64,000 bases of DNA. It comes from Spirosoma arboris. Its GTDB lineage: Bacteria; Bacteroidota; Bacteroidia; Cytophagales; Spirosomataceae. The translations under genes and the position numbers were made by a program. The notes under the pieces are model-generated. The model worked only from the letters and a program-made list of their open reading frames with translations, did no database searches and was not told where the DNA came from. This document shows, piece by piece, positions 53,349-62,848 of this stretch. Location of the stretch: assembly GCF_009754945.1 (NCBI RefSeq), contig NZ_WPIN01000003.1:372001-436000 (forward strand). The letters are read 5' to 3'. Within the stretch, counting starts at the first letter, position 1, and each line of letters starts with the position of its first letter.

Positions 53349-56096
53349 ATGAGCCGTCATAAACTCCTCCTCTACCTCACCTTATTCTTTTTCTCCCTTC
53401 AGCCGTCAATCGCACAGGAGAAAAAGAATTCACCTGTCACCATCGTCATTCCATCATCAGCCCACGTACGCATTATATTTGGAGCTGAGAAACTGAAACA
53501 AGCTCTAACAAAGGCTGGTTATCAGGCGACAATAACTCAGGGAACCAGGGCAAGTGGCAATCAGCAGATTGTGGTTGGTTTATGGTCCGACAATACAGTC
53601 AAACAGGTGGCTTCAGCCTATGCGCTTACAGCAGTTAAGGATACAATAAAAGAAGGTTTTTCGATTCAAAAAGACGCCCAAAAACCACTGCTCATTGCTG
53701 GAACTGACCCATCTGGTGCGTTGTACGGTTGCCTGGAACTAGCGTCACAGCTAACTGAAACCGGTAAACTTCCCGAAAAAATCAGCCTGACCGATAAACC
53801 CGAAATGGTGCTTCGTGGCACCTGCGTGGGTGTCCAAAAGCCTATCTATCTGCCCGGTCGGGACGTGTATGAATATCCTTACACGCCCGAAACATTTCCC
53901 TGGCTATACGACAAGGCGTTGTGGATTCGGTATCTGGATATGATGGTCGAAAACCGGTATAACTCACTGTATTTGTGGAACGGACATCCCTTTGCTTCGC
54001 TGGTTCGGCTGAAAGATTACCCGTATGCGGTTGAAGTAGATGATGCTACGTTCAAAAAGAACGAGGAAATGTTCCGTTTTCTGACCGAAGAGGCTGATAA
54101 ACGGGGAATCTGGGTAATTCAGATGTTCTACAATATTATCGTCTCAAAGCCCTTCGCCGAACATCACCACATCAAAACTCAGGATCGCAACCGCCCGATT
54201 GTTCCGCTCATCGCCGATTATACCCGAAAATCAATCGCTGCCTTTGTTGAAAAATACCCCAACGTTGGGTTACTCATTGCACTGGGTGAAGCGATGGAAG
54301 GCGTCGGTCAGGACGACGTGGACTGGTTTACAAAAACGATTATTCCGGGCGTAAAAGATGGCCTGAAAGCTCTCGGCAAAACGACTGAACCACCCATCGT
54401 GCTACGCGCCCATGATACCGATGCGCCCCGCGTCATGAAAGCCGCTTTGCCTTTGTACAAGAATCTGTACACCGAGGCCAAGTTCAATGGCGAGGCTTTA
54501 ACCACTTATACGCCACGCGGAAAATGGGCCGAGCTACACCGTACGTTGAGTAACATCGGCACGGTTCAAATTGAGAATGTGCATATTCTGGCGAATCTGG
54601 AGCCATTCCGCTACGGTTCTGCCGATTTTATCCAGAAGTCGGTGCAGGCGATGCACAGTGTGTATGGGGCCAACGGTTTGCATCTGTATCCGCAGGCTTC
54701 GTACTGGGATTGGCCGTATACCGCCGACAAAACGTCCCCTCGCCTACTCCAACTTGATCGTGACTGGATCTGGTACAAAACCTGGGGACGATACGCCTGG
54801 AAATCAGGTCGAAATCGCCCTGCGGAGGTTGCCTATTGGGGCAATCAACTGGCTGAGAAATACGGTTTATCGCTCGACAAAGGCAAAGACGTACTGGAAG
54901 CATACGAACAAACGGGCGAGATTTCGCCGAAGCTACTACGTCGGTACGGCATCACCGATGGCAATCGCCAAACCCTGACGTTAGGCATGTTAATGACTCA
55001 ACTTATCAATCCCTTCCGTTACGGTCTGCTGACGTTGCTTTATGAATCGGAAGCCCCTGAAGGTGAGATGATCATCGACTACGCCGAGAAGGACTGGAAA
55101 AACGAAAAACACATTGGTGAAACGCCCATTCAGATAGCCAATGAAGTGGTTGAACACGGTAAGAAAGCCGTAGAAGCTATCGACAAAGCGGCTGGTGCTG
55201 TCACCCAGCACAAAGACGAGTTTGCCCGCTTACGAAACGATGTCTATTGTCAGGATGCAATGGCGAATTTTTACGCCCAAAAAGCCCGTGCGGCATTGGC
55301 AGTTCTACGGTATAAATATTCCAACGATGTTCGCGACCTCGACAAGGCGTTGCCTTTACTAGAAAGCAGTGTCAATCACTACGCCGACTTGGTGAAGCTG
55401 ACGAAAGATACCTATCTGTATGCCAACAGTATGCAAACGAAACAACGTAAAATTCCCATGCGGGGCATCGATGCGACCTATAAAACCTGGGAGGAAATGC
55501 TGCCGGTTTATCAGAAAGAATTAACCCGATTCAAGCATACTATTGATTCACTGAAATCGACTACGACTGCCATTGCCAAAGCGCCCGTTCTATTGAAACC
55601 TGCATTGGTCACGATACAAAGTCCTCAGGTTGAAACCTATACACTTGAAAAAGAACAACGCGTATTTACGGATACATCGGCCACCATAAGTGATGTTGCC
55701 CCAGAGCTAAAGAACCTGAAAGGACTTAAACTGGCCAAAGCAAACATGCAATCGGAGCGCACCAGCCTGACCTTTACGGCCACTGAACCCGTGAAGCTCC
55801 TGGTCGGCTTTTTTACCGAAAAGAATCCCAAATACCTGCCAACGCCCGAACTGGAAACCGACGCCAGTGCCAATGATTACGGACAATCGGAGATCAAAAT
55901 CTCGAATGCAATTCTGGTCAATGGATTGCCGCCGGTTAATATTCACACCTATTCCTTCAAAGCGGGCAAACACACCCTGAATTTAGGGAAAGGAGCCTGT
56001 TTGCTACTGGGCTTTATGGATGGCAATCAGGAGATTACACCCTTCGATGCTGGTCTGGCGGGCAACAAGAAAAATATCGACTGGTTGTTTGAATAA
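53349..56096 (+). CDS. large exported glycoside hydrolase with GH20/GH67-type N-terminal domain
   Basis: The start at 53349 opens a signal peptide (RHKLLLYLTLFFFSLQPSIAQ); an earlier in-frame ATG at 53277 lies inside an inverted repeat. The 915-residue protein begins with an alpha/beta domain of the kind preceding GH20, GH67 and GH84 catalytic domains (about 30-160, VTIVIPSSAHVRIIFGAEKL). A barrel follows with MVENRYNSLYLWNGHPFASL and LLIALGEAMEG; the glutamate in GEAME is a candidate catalytic residue. A long helical region and a C-terminal beta domain complete it. The CAZy family is not recognised with confidence; alpha-glucuronidase- or galacturonidase-like activity is only a possibility. 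Confidence 0.7.
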   Translation: MSRHKLLLYLTLFFFSLQPSIAQEKKNSPVTIVIPSSAHVRIIFGAEKLKQALTKAGYQATITQGTRASGNQQIVVGLWSDNTVKQVASAYALTAVKDTIKEGFSIQKDAQKPLLIAGTDPSGALYGCLELASQLTETGKLPEKISLTDKPEMVLRGTCVGVQKPIYLPGRDVYEYPYTPETFPWLYDKALWIRYLDMMVENRYNSLYLWNGHPFASLVRLKDYPYAVEVDDATFKKNEEMFRFLTEEADKRGIWVIQMFYNIIVSKPFAEHHHIKTQDRNRPIVPLIADYTRKSIAAFVEKYPNVGLLIALGEAMEGVGQDDVDWFTKTIIPGVKDGLKALGKTTEPPIVLRAHDTDAPRVMKAALPLYKNLYTEAKFNGEALTTYTPRGKWAELHRTLSNIGTVQIENVHILANLEPFRYGSADFIQKSVQAMHSVYGANGLHLYPQASYWDWPYTADKTSPRLLQLDRDWIWYKTWGRYAWKSGRNRPAEVAYWGNQLAEKYGLSLDKGKDVLEAYEQTGEISPKLLRRYGITDGNRQTLTLGMLMTQLINPFRYGLLTLLYESEAPEGEMIIDYAEKDWKNEKHIGETPIQIANEVVEHGKKAVEAIDKAAGAVTQHKDEFARLRNDVYCQDAMANFYAQKARAALAVLRYKYSNDVRDLDKALPLLESSVNHYADLVKLTKDTYLYANSMQTKQRKIPMRGIDATYKTWEEMLPVYQKELTRFKHTIDSLKSTTTAIAKAPVLLKPALVTIQSPQVETYTLEKEQRVFTDTSATISDVAPELKNLKGLKLAKANMQSERTSLTFTATEPVKLLVGFFTEKNPKYLPTPELETDASANDYGQSEIKISNAILVNGLPPVNIHTYSFKAGKHTLNLGKGACLLLGFMDGNQEITPFDAGLAGNKKNIDWLFE

Positions 56097-56104
56097 GGGA
56101 TGTC

Positions 56105-56206
56105 GGACAAGTTTGTTTTTTGACAGGATTAACAGGATAAGGCAGGATTAATTACCCGAAAAATCCTGTTTTATCCTGTCAATCCTGTCAAAAAACAAAC
56201 TTGTCC
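56105..56206. repeat. 45-bp intergenic inverted repeat with internal CAGGATTAACAGGATAA repeats
   Basis: Arms 56105-56149 and 56162-56206 pair at 42 of 45 positions around a 12-base loop, the longest hairpin in the window. Each arm contains three CAGGAT words at about 10-bp spacing. It lies between the hydrolase and the response-regulator gene. Confidence 0.92.
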
Positions 56207-56246
56207 TATACCTTGCGTCTTATTTGCAACAGGGTAAATCCAACGT

Positions 56247-56942
56247 ATGACGACTGGTCTTAACGCGCATTTGCTAGTGGTTGAAGATGAGCCAAAGGTA
56301 GCCACATTCATAAAAAAAGGGCTACAAACCCAGGCTTATACGGTAGACGTGGCCTTGACGGGCGAGGAAGGCAAACAACTATTCGACACTACGACTTTCG
56401 ATCTAATCATTCTGGACGTCAATCTCCCTGATATGACTGGTCTTGAACTGGCCGAATATATTCGCGGTAAGAATGCCAGACTGCCAATTCTCATGTTGAC
56501 CGCCCTGGATACTACAGCCGATAAATTGCTCGGCTTCGAAGCCGGTGCCGATGATTATCTGGCCAAACCGTTCGATTTCCTGGAATTGCTTGCACGATTG
56601 AAAGCCCTGCTGCGTCGGTCAACTCCTGCCGAAGAAGTGGGTCGAGTGATGCGCGTGGCCGATCTGGAGCTTGATCTGCACGAACGGGTAGCCCGCCGAA
56701 GGGGACAAACCATTGAACTGACTGCCCGCGAATTTGCCCTGCTGGAATACCTGATGCGGAATGCCGGACGAGTTGTGTCGCGAGTCGATATAGCCGAGCA
56801 GGTCTGGGATATTGGCTTCGACACGGGGACCAACGTAATTGACGTTTATGTTAGTTATCTACGTGCTAAAATCGACAAAGATTCGCCCACCAAACTGATT
56901 CACACCCTCATTGGAATGGGGTACGTGTTGAAAGAAAAATGA
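56247..56942 (+). CDS. OmpR/PhoB-family response regulator
   Basis: The 231-residue protein has a receiver domain (HLLVVEDEPKVATFIKKGL; phosphoacceptor Asp57 in ILDVNLPDMTG; conserved Thr and Lys in LTALD and LAKPFDF) and a C-terminal winged helix (ARRRGQTIELTAREFALLEY, then TNVIDVYVSYLRAKID). It overlaps the sensor kinase by 4 bp. A likely target is the gene at 58618, preceded by an array of 11-bp direct repeats. Confidence 0.95.
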   Translation: MTTGLNAHLLVVEDEPKVATFIKKGLQTQAYTVDVALTGEEGKQLFDTTTFDLIILDVNLPDMTGLELAEYIRGKNARLPILMLTALDTTADKLLGFEAGADDYLAKPFDFLELLARLKALLRRSTPAEEVGRVMRVADLELDLHERVARRRGQTIELTAREFALLEYLMRNAGRVVSRVDIAEQVWDIGFDTGTNVIDVYVSYLRAKIDKDSPTKLIHTLIGMGYVLKEK

Positions 56943-58300
56943 GCCTACGTAACCGACTGACGCTTTTATTTACCGCCATTGTCTCGGTCCTGCTGGCCCT
57001 GTTTTGCCTGCTCCTTTATCTGGTTGCCCGGCAATACGTATCGAATGAATTTCAAACTCGACTACAGTCCGAAGCACTGACGGCGGGGCATTTATTGGTT
57101 GGGCCCGAACCGGTTGGGCCTACGCTGTTTAAACTTATAGACAAAAACCAGTTGACGGTTTTGCCCCAAGAAGAGATTATTATTTACAATGCCCGAAACC
57201 AGTTGATCTACGAAAGTGGCACTGATTATCTGACCGTTACACCAACAACGCTGGATCGTGTTCGGCAATCCCGGATGGTTCACTGGCAGGAAAAGAGCCG
57301 CGATATTGTAGGTATTTATTTTACTGAGAATCAGGTTCCATCCGTCATTTTTGCGTCAGCCGTCGACACGTTTGGTAGCCGTACTATCCAGAATCTGGCC
57401 TATATTCTGGCCATTGGCTGGTTTCTGATGACAGCCCTGATGGTGATTGCTGGACGTTTTTATGCCGGCCGAACGTTGCAACCGATTAGCCGAATCAATC
57501 GGCGGATGGATGAGATTACCGCATCGAATCTATCCCTCCGTTTACCCGAAGGAGCCAGTGGAGACGAGCTAAGTCAATTAGCCCAGCGATTCAACCGGAT
57601 GCTTACCCGGCTGGAAGAAGCCTTTAGTCTACAGCGTTCGTTTGTGTCGCATGCGTCGCACGAGTTACGCACACCGCTAACAGCTATTACGGGTCAGTTG
57701 GAAGTTTCCCTGCTGGCCGAAGATGAGCCAGATGAACTTCGGGCTACGTTGCACTCCGTGCTGGATGACGTACGCGGTCTAAACCGGATGGTAAATGGAT
57801 TACTGGCGCTGGCCAAGGCAAACATGGACGAATCGTCGGTACCTATGAGCCGCGTGCAACTGGATACGTTACTGAATCAGGTTCGGCTTGATTTCCAGCG
57901 ACTCCAGTCAAACTATGTGATTCATGTGCATATCATCCCGCCCGATGCACCTGATGCCCGCTGGCAACTAACCGGCAGTGAACCGCTGTTACGAACGGCT
58001 CTCTTCAATCTGATCGACAATGGGGGCAAATTCTCGCCAGATCACACCGTATCCGTAACCCTTTCTTCGAACAGTAAATCTGTGCAATTGAGCGTCCACA
58101 ATGCGGGCTCAACCATTCCTACCGACCAGTTAACCGCCATCTTTGTTCCCTTCCAGCGGGGCCGAAATGCCAGCCGGCAACCCGGTTATGGCATTGGCCT
58201 TCCACTCGCCGAACGAATTGTTCGACTGCATCAGGGTCGTATTCAGGTCGAATCGTCGGCCGATGCGGGGACTACGTTCACGGTTACGTTGCCCCGGTAA
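56939..58300 (+). CDS. sensor histidine kinase (HAMP, HisKA, HATPase)
   Basis: The 453-residue kinase has two membrane helices (about residues 7-30 and 150-172) bracketing a periplasmic sensor domain, then a HAMP linker (RTLQPISRINRRMDEITASN), a HisKA domain with His241 in SHASHELRTPLTAITGQLEV, and an ATPase domain with N-box LFNLIDNGGKFSP and G-boxes QPGYGIGLPLAERI and DAGTTFTVTLP. It partners the response regulator at 56247. The signal is unknown. Confidence 0.95.
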   Translation: MSLRNRLTLLFTAIVSVLLALFCLLLYLVARQYVSNEFQTRLQSEALTAGHLLVGPEPVGPTLFKLIDKNQLTVLPQEEIIIYNARNQLIYESGTDYLTVTPTTLDRVRQSRMVHWQEKSRDIVGIYFTENQVPSVIFASAVDTFGSRTIQNLAYILAIGWFLMTALMVIAGRFYAGRTLQPISRINRRMDEITASNLSLRLPEGASGDELSQLAQRFNRMLTRLEEAFSLQRSFVSHASHELRTPLTAITGQLEVSLLAEDEPDELRATLHSVLDDVRGLNRMVNGLLALAKANMDESSVPMSRVQLDTLLNQVRLDFQRLQSNYVIHVHIIPPDAPDARWQLTGSEPLLRTALFNLIDNGGKFSPDHTVSVTLSSNSKSVQLSVHNAGSTIPTDQLTAIFVPFQRGRNASRQPGYGIGLPLAERIVRLHQGRIQVESSADAGTTFTVTLPR

Positions 58301-58330
58301 TTTCGCCCTCACCCCCAGCCCCTCTCTCTC

Positions 58331-58460
58331 GTTCTCGCTTGGCTTTGCCGAGTGAGGACTATTAGTTCAAGGGCCTCTGGCCCGTTTGTAATATAATTGG
58401 CTACTACCGGCCAGAGGCCGTCAAAATAATAGTTCTCACTCGGCAAAGCCAAGCGAGAAC
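58331..58460. repeat. 34-bp intergenic inverted repeat with nested hairpin
   Basis: Arms 58331-58364 and 58427-58460 pair at 33 of 34 positions (GTTCTCGCTTGGCTTTGCCG and on). Inside, GGCCTCTGGCC (58372-58382) pairs with GGCCAGAGGCC (58409-58419). A fragment of the CCCCTCTCC family (58307-58326) adjoins on the left. The element follows the sensor-kinase gene. Confidence 0.9.
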
Positions 58461-58486
58461 GGCAGGCGCATTTTCACTAAACGCAT

Positions 58487-58530
58487 TTCTAATGCCGTTC
58501 TAATGCGGCTCTAACACGAGCCTAACGCTG
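58487..58530. promoter_or_regulatory. array of four 11-bp direct repeats, putative OmpR-type binding sites
   Basis: TTCTAATGCCG, TTCTAATGCGG, CTCTAACACGA and GCCTAACGCTG start at 58487, 58498, 58509 and 58520, exactly 11 bp apart and sharing the core CTAA. Eleven-base spaced direct repeats are the normal format for OmpR/PhoB-family regulators. A -7-like GACCTTTG lies about 6 bp downstream, and the gene at 58618 follows. The regulator encoded at 56247 is the natural candidate. Confidence 0.65.
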
Positions 58531-58617
58531 GGGTATGACCTTTGTAAAGTCAATTAGATGATACTCTTCTAGTAGTTCGCTCTAGGATTGACAAGTACTC
58601 AAACAACAAAACAAACC

Positions 58618-59007
58618 ATGAAAACATACCTGTTTATATTAGCCCTAAGTGGCCTTTCGATCCTGACGGCCTCCGCCCAGGATGATTCTAAATTACGTAA
58701 CGACGTCACCTATTCGGCCAATAATTATAAGCACCCGAACAAAGCAGCGGCCGCCCGAAAGTGGGAAACTAAACAGGGCACTGAGGTCAACGCGCCGGGT
58801 CTTACCCCAGGCCCTATGATCAGCTATAAACGGCCTGTACCGAATGTCGTACCCACCGGTGGTGTAGTGGTAGCTCACACGCCTGATAGAGATTTAGCCA
58901 AACATAACTATAAAATTCAGCGCGTTAGCTTATCTCCTCCTGCCAATTCGTCTACTTCAGAAGTTGCGAATAAGGGGCAATCCCGCTCGACAACAGAAGG
59001 CAATTAA
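58618..59007 (+). CDS. small exported protein of unknown function
   Basis: The 129-residue protein begins with a signal peptide (KTYLFILALSGLSILTASAQ), with the start placed at the ATG at 58618 rather than an upstream TTG. The mature part is polar, basic and probably largely disordered, with GVVVAHTPDRDLAKHNYKIQ near residue 90. No family is recognised. The upstream direct-repeat array suggests it is an output of the OmpR-type system. Confidence 0.7.
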   Translation: MKTYLFILALSGLSILTASAQDDSKLRNDVTYSANNYKHPNKAAAARKWETKQGTEVNAPGLTPGPMISYKRPVPNVVPTGGVVVAHTPDRDLAKHNYKIQRVSLSPPANSSTSEVANKGQSRSTTEGN

Positions 59008-59027
59008 TTGGCGGCACCTGTTTGGTG

Positions 59028-59103
59028 TCCTCGGTCTGTGTCCTCACAGAACGCCTATAAATTAGCTTTCACCAATGCGTTCTGTGAGGACACAGACCGA
59101 GGA
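59028..59103. repeat. perfect 27-bp intergenic inverted repeat, CTCGGTCTGTG family
   Basis: Arms 59028-59054 and 59077-59103 are perfectly complementary over 27 bp with a 22-base loop. The arm core GGTCTGTGTCCTCACAGA is shared, with one change, with the element at 4303-4334. It lies between the small exported protein and the carbonic anhydrase gene. Confidence 0.92.
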
Positions 59104-59164
59104 TACGGCTCTCTGACTTACAATACGTTATAAAATTTTTCTTTTCAATCTTACTCTTATCAAG

Positions 59165-59809
59165 ATGATTCGTTCTTTTCAACAGTTGTTTTCCAACAAT
59201 AAAAAATGGGTTGAGGCAAAAACTCAGCAAACACCCGATTTTTTCAATAAGCTGGCTGAAGGCCAACGCCCTAAGTTTCTGTGGATAGGCTGCTCAGATA
59301 GCCGTGTACCCGCTGAAGAAATTACACAGGTTCAACCGGGCGATTTTTTTGTTCACCGAAACATCGCCAACATGGTCATTCACAACGATATGAGCATGCT
59401 CAGTGTGCTCGACTATGCTGTCAATGTATTGGAAGTGCAGCATGTAATCGTCTGTGGTCACTACGGTTGTGGCGGGGTAGCAGCTGCGATGGGCAATAAG
59501 CAAGTCGGCTTAATCGACAACTGGCTGCGCTACATCAAAGACGTTTACCGGCTGCACCAGGACGAGTTGAATGCCATCGACAATCCAACGCGAAGGCTCA
59601 ATCGTTTGGTTGAACTAAATATTCAGGAACAGGTGTATGGACTCTCAACCACAACGATTGTTCAGAACGCCTGGAGCAATGGCAAACCCCTGCTGATTCA
59701 TGGGCTAGTTTACGACCTTAAGACCGGACTGCTTAAGGATTTAGGGCTTTCTCATGATTCACCCAGCAAGATCGATGATGTGTATCGACTCGAGCCAGTA
59801 GTTGCGTAA
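59165..59809 (+). CDS. beta-class carbonic anhydrase
   Basis: The 214-residue enzyme interconverts carbon dioxide and bicarbonate. The zinc ligands are Cys43 in IGCSDSRVPAE, His99 and Cys102 in CGHYGCGGVAAAM, and the Asp-Arg dyad in CSDSR is present. It resembles the E. coli Can type. The TerB-like gene follows 22 bp downstream. Confidence 0.95.
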   Translation: MIRSFQQLFSNNKKWVEAKTQQTPDFFNKLAEGQRPKFLWIGCSDSRVPAEEITQVQPGDFFVHRNIANMVIHNDMSMLSVLDYAVNVLEVQHVIVCGHYGCGGVAAAMGNKQVGLIDNWLRYIKDVYRLHQDELNAIDNPTRRLNRLVELNIQEQVYGLSTTTIVQNAWSNGKPLLIHGLVYDLKTGLLKDLGLSHDSPSKIDDVYRLEPVVA

Positions 59810-59831
59810 TAACAAAAAACACAACAAGCCT

Positions 59832-60185
59832 ATGTATTCACCCGATTTATCGATGAGCCTGGGCAGTATAGTCTATGCTTTGTCCAAGCTAGATGGTCGC
59901 CTGCATAAACAAGAGCAGTGGACCGTTAGAGAACTCCTGGCGCAGGGACCACACGGCGATTTGGCCCTTTGCGCGTTCTTTTTACGGGAAAATACGGGCG
60001 AACCGGGAGACGATGCCTATGCATTTGGCATGCGTCGCCTGGTTGCGAAACGACTTGAGCTTACTGAGCAGATAAAAAAACGGTTCGTTCGTATTCTATT
60101 CCGCGTTGCCAGAGCGCACAATGGCATTTCGCAGGAAGAGCGATTGTTCATCCGGCAGTTTTGGCAGGAAATTCGGGTGCTTTAA
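59832..60185 (+). CDS. TerB-like protein
   Basis: From the ATG at 59832 the 117-residue protein is all helical. The N-terminal LGSIVYALSKLDGRLHKQEQ and C-terminal ARAHNGISQEERLFIRQFW place acidic-polar turn motifs as in TerB/DjlA-like domains. The longer TTG-initiated frame from 59802 would overlap the carbonic anhydrase gene. A tellurite role is not implied; the function is unknown. Confidence 0.65.
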   Translation: MYSPDLSMSLGSIVYALSKLDGRLHKQEQWTVRELLAQGPHGDLALCAFFLRENTGEPGDDAYAFGMRRLVAKRLELTEQIKKRFVRILFRVARAHNGISQEERLFIRQFWQEIRVL

Positions 60186-60189
60186 GCCC

Positions 60190-62634
60190 TCAATCCACTC
60201 TACCCTTTTCCGAATCGGCGGCATTGTCGGTATGCCGCCGTTTGCGGGCAAAGGTCTCTTTGCCAAACTGATACGTAAAGGCCAGGCCAATTCTTCGGGT
60301 ATCGGTTTCATTGGCATGAAACGCTTCGGCCTGTTGTAGGCTAACCGTTTGGTCAGTTGGTTTCCAGGTGTGAAAAATATCCTCCAGCGTAAGCCGAAGG
60401 CTGCCTTTGTTCTGTAAAATTTTCTTTTGGACAGCGGCAGCAAGCCGAAAGCGTGGATTGGTTATGGTTTGCCCGGAAATGTTTTTACCTGAATAAAAAC
60501 TGCTTAGCTCACCCGCCCAGCCTTTATCGAATTTGAATTGGTTGAACACATCCATTCGTACGCTGAACAAACCAGGAGTAAGATTTTCAGAATAGGCAGT
60601 ACCATTCAGTGCCATTCGTCCAATCTGTCCATTGGCGTTTATAGTCCACCATTTTGTGGGCGACAGCGATAAATTGGTCGCTAGCGACAGAATATAGCCA
60701 CTAGCTACATTGCCGGGACGCGTGTAAAAAACATCGCCCACTGCCTGCGTTAACTGAAAAATCACATCTGTAAACCGACCGTATTGGATTGAGAGACCGA
60801 TGTATTGTTTGTGTTGATACTTGAGTTCGTACTGATAATTGTACTGGGGTTTAAGATAGGGATTACCAGCCGTAAAGGAATACTGATCCCGATAAAACAA
60901 AAATGGGTTAAGTGATTGATAATTAGGTCGGTTTATACGTCGGGTAACGCTGGCAGTCAATGTATTATTTCCAGTACTATCTACTTTATAGCTAAGAAAA
61001 GCGGTGGGAAACAAACTCGTGTAGGTCCTGTTAAACGACGTTTCGGCAACTTCAGGGTTACCTAACTGGCGTCCGGCTATCTGGGTATTTTCAAGTCGAA
61101 AACCAACCTGTGTCGCTAGCCGCTTCCATTCTTTTCGAAAATTGGTGTAGGCAGAATGAATTGTTTCGTGGTAGGTAAAGTGATTGGATTTAGTGTAATC
61201 AGGGGTATTGATGGCTCCCAATACGGTGTAATACTGCGAGTTGTTATCGTTATCAACTACGCTCGATTTAATCCCGGCTTCCAATTTTGCCTTATCACGT
61301 AGCGGATGCACATAATCGGCTTTGGCTGAGTAAATCGCAATATCCGATGGCAAACTATACACGAACTGATTGCTATTGCTAAGCGTCCCAGCGGGCTGAT
61401 TAACAGCAGTTTTCAGCACCTGATCACCAGTCGAATTATAGGTGATATAATTCAGATCAGCACTCAGTTCCCGACCCGTATCTTTGAATTTATGCTGAAC
61501 ATTGGCATTGGCGCTGGTATTCATCCAGGGGTAATTACCGTCGGTAAACCCCGTCCCAATCGAACTCAGTTCCGAACCCGTCCCAAAGGTTTTACTGATA
61601 TAATCGAGCCTATCCTGCCTGGATCGATTCTGAATCGCTACTAGGAATCCATACGTCGTGTTCGGCGAAGCGGCATAATCCATACCCAGTCTGGCCATCC
61701 CTCCGTGGCTGGTGTAGGTATACTGGTTCAGCAACTGCACCGACGAGTTTAGGACCTCATTAGCATCATAAAATGTTCGATCATACACATCCGTTGAGTA
61801 GTTACCATCTTTGTTATACCCGACACTTCCGAACAGATTTATCTTCCCGTGGTTGTAATTCAGATTGATCACATCATTACTTCGGCTCGTAACACCCTGG
61901 CTATAACTGGCTGAGACATTTCCAGTAAAGCCCTGTACTCTGGTACGTTTCAACCGAATATTAATGATGGAACTGCCGGCCGCGTCGTATTTGGCAGGTG
62001 GATTGGTCATCAGTTCCAGTTTATCCAGGGAGCCTCCCGGCAGAGATTTTAAATAAGCCGCTAAATCCTGCCCCGACATATACGTGGGCCGACCATCAAT
62101 CAGAACGAGCACACCCGTTTTTCCGTTTAGGCTGATTTCTCCGTCGGTGCCCACCGTGACGCCGGGTGTTTTTTCCAATACTTCCAACGTATTACTGCCT
62201 GCGCTGCCAATCATGGCATCCACATTCACGATGGTTTTGTCAAGTTCCTGCTCAATCATTGGTCGCTTAGCCACGACAGTTACTTCCTTTAGCGTTGTTT
62301 TTGAAGGACTTAGGATAAATACGGGCAAGTCGACAATCGGATGTTGTTCGTCAATGGTTATCGTTCCGCTTCGGTAGTCGTTATTCCCAATGCTCGTTAC
62401 TTGTAAGCGATAGCTGCTATTCGTGAGGTTTTTGAAGGAAAATTTCCCAGCGCTATTGGTTAACTCGCCGAGTATCAACGTCGAATCTACTATGCTGATC
62501 AAGCGAACGGTGGCACCTGGAACGGGTTCATTCTGGAGATCTTTCACGAGTCCGTTGATGAGTTTAGTCTGCCCGTTGGCAGCTAATGAAAAGACTATAA
62601 TAAAGAAGAAGATAATTGGCAAAACAGGTCGCAT
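60190..62634 (-). CDS. outer-membrane beta-barrel receptor (TonB-dependent-receptor-like)
   Basis: The 814-residue protein (start at 62634) has a signal peptide ending SLAANGQ. A carboxypeptidase-regulatory-like domain follows (about 22-105, GLVKDLQNEPVPGATVRLIS), then a plug with VLEKTPGVTVGTDGEISLNG and GVLVLIDGRPTYMSGQDLAA, and an outer-membrane beta-barrel domain of the family-3 type. The last strand is less clear: GLAFTYQFGKETFARKRR ends in a charged tail. It is convergent with the TerB-like gene and divergent from a LytS-type kinase that may control it. Confidence 0.88.
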   Translation of the reverse strand: MRPVLPIIFFFIIVFSLAANGQTKLINGLVKDLQNEPVPGATVRLISIVDSTLILGELTNSAGKFSFKNLTNSSYRLQVTSIGNNDYRSGTITIDEQHPIVDLPVFILSPSKTTLKEVTVVAKRPMIEQELDKTIVNVDAMIGSAGSNTLEVLEKTPGVTVGTDGEISLNGKTGVLVLIDGRPTYMSGQDLAAYLKSLPGGSLDKLELMTNPPAKYDAAGSSIINIRLKRTRVQGFTGNVSASYSQGVTSRSNDVINLNYNHGKINLFGSVGYNKDGNYSTDVYDRTFYDANEVLNSSVQLLNQYTYTSHGGMARLGMDYAASPNTTYGFLVAIQNRSRQDRLDYISKTFGTGSELSSIGTGFTDGNYPWMNTSANANVQHKFKDTGRELSADLNYITYNSTGDQVLKTAVNQPAGTLSNSNQFVYSLPSDIAIYSAKADYVHPLRDKAKLEAGIKSSVVDNDNNSQYYTVLGAINTPDYTKSNHFTYHETIHSAYTNFRKEWKRLATQVGFRLENTQIAGRQLGNPEVAETSFNRTYTSLFPTAFLSYKVDSTGNNTLTASVTRRINRPNYQSLNPFLFYRDQYSFTAGNPYLKPQYNYQYELKYQHKQYIGLSIQYGRFTDVIFQLTQAVGDVFYTRPGNVASGYILSLATNLSLSPTKWWTINANGQIGRMALNGTAYSENLTPGLFSVRMDVFNQFKFDKGWAGELSSFYSGKNISGQTITNPRFRLAAAVQKKILQNKGSLRLTLEDIFHTWKPTDQTVSLQQAEAFHANETDTRRIGLAFTYQFGKETFARKRRHTDNAADSEKGRVD

Positions 62635-62742
62635 GGTGTATCGTTTAAGAGCCCGGCTCAATAAGATGATGAGCAAATATTGGCGGGTCGGTTGGGCTCA
62701 GAAACTAAATGTGTCGGATAGCAGGATCAGTCTGACAGAATC

Positions 62743-62750
62743 TATTTTTG
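62743..62750 (+). promoter_or_regulatory. putative -7 element for the LytS-type kinase
   Basis: TATTTTTG matches TAnnTTTG on the plus strand, about 100 bp before the proposed kinase start. No TTG is present at the expected -33 distance, so the support is partial. Confidence 0.35.
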
Positions 62751-62848
62751 GGATGTCGAATTGATTCGTACGCGTTTACCGAGATTTCGTCAGCTATTTT
62801 TACGTGTCTGTCCTGTACGTTTAGTGGTGTTGATTTGCCTGCTCAGCT

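Noticed and set aside
59832..60185. Tellurite resistance function for the TerB-like protein
   Set aside because: No other ter genes are present and the similarity is only to the general helical fold.
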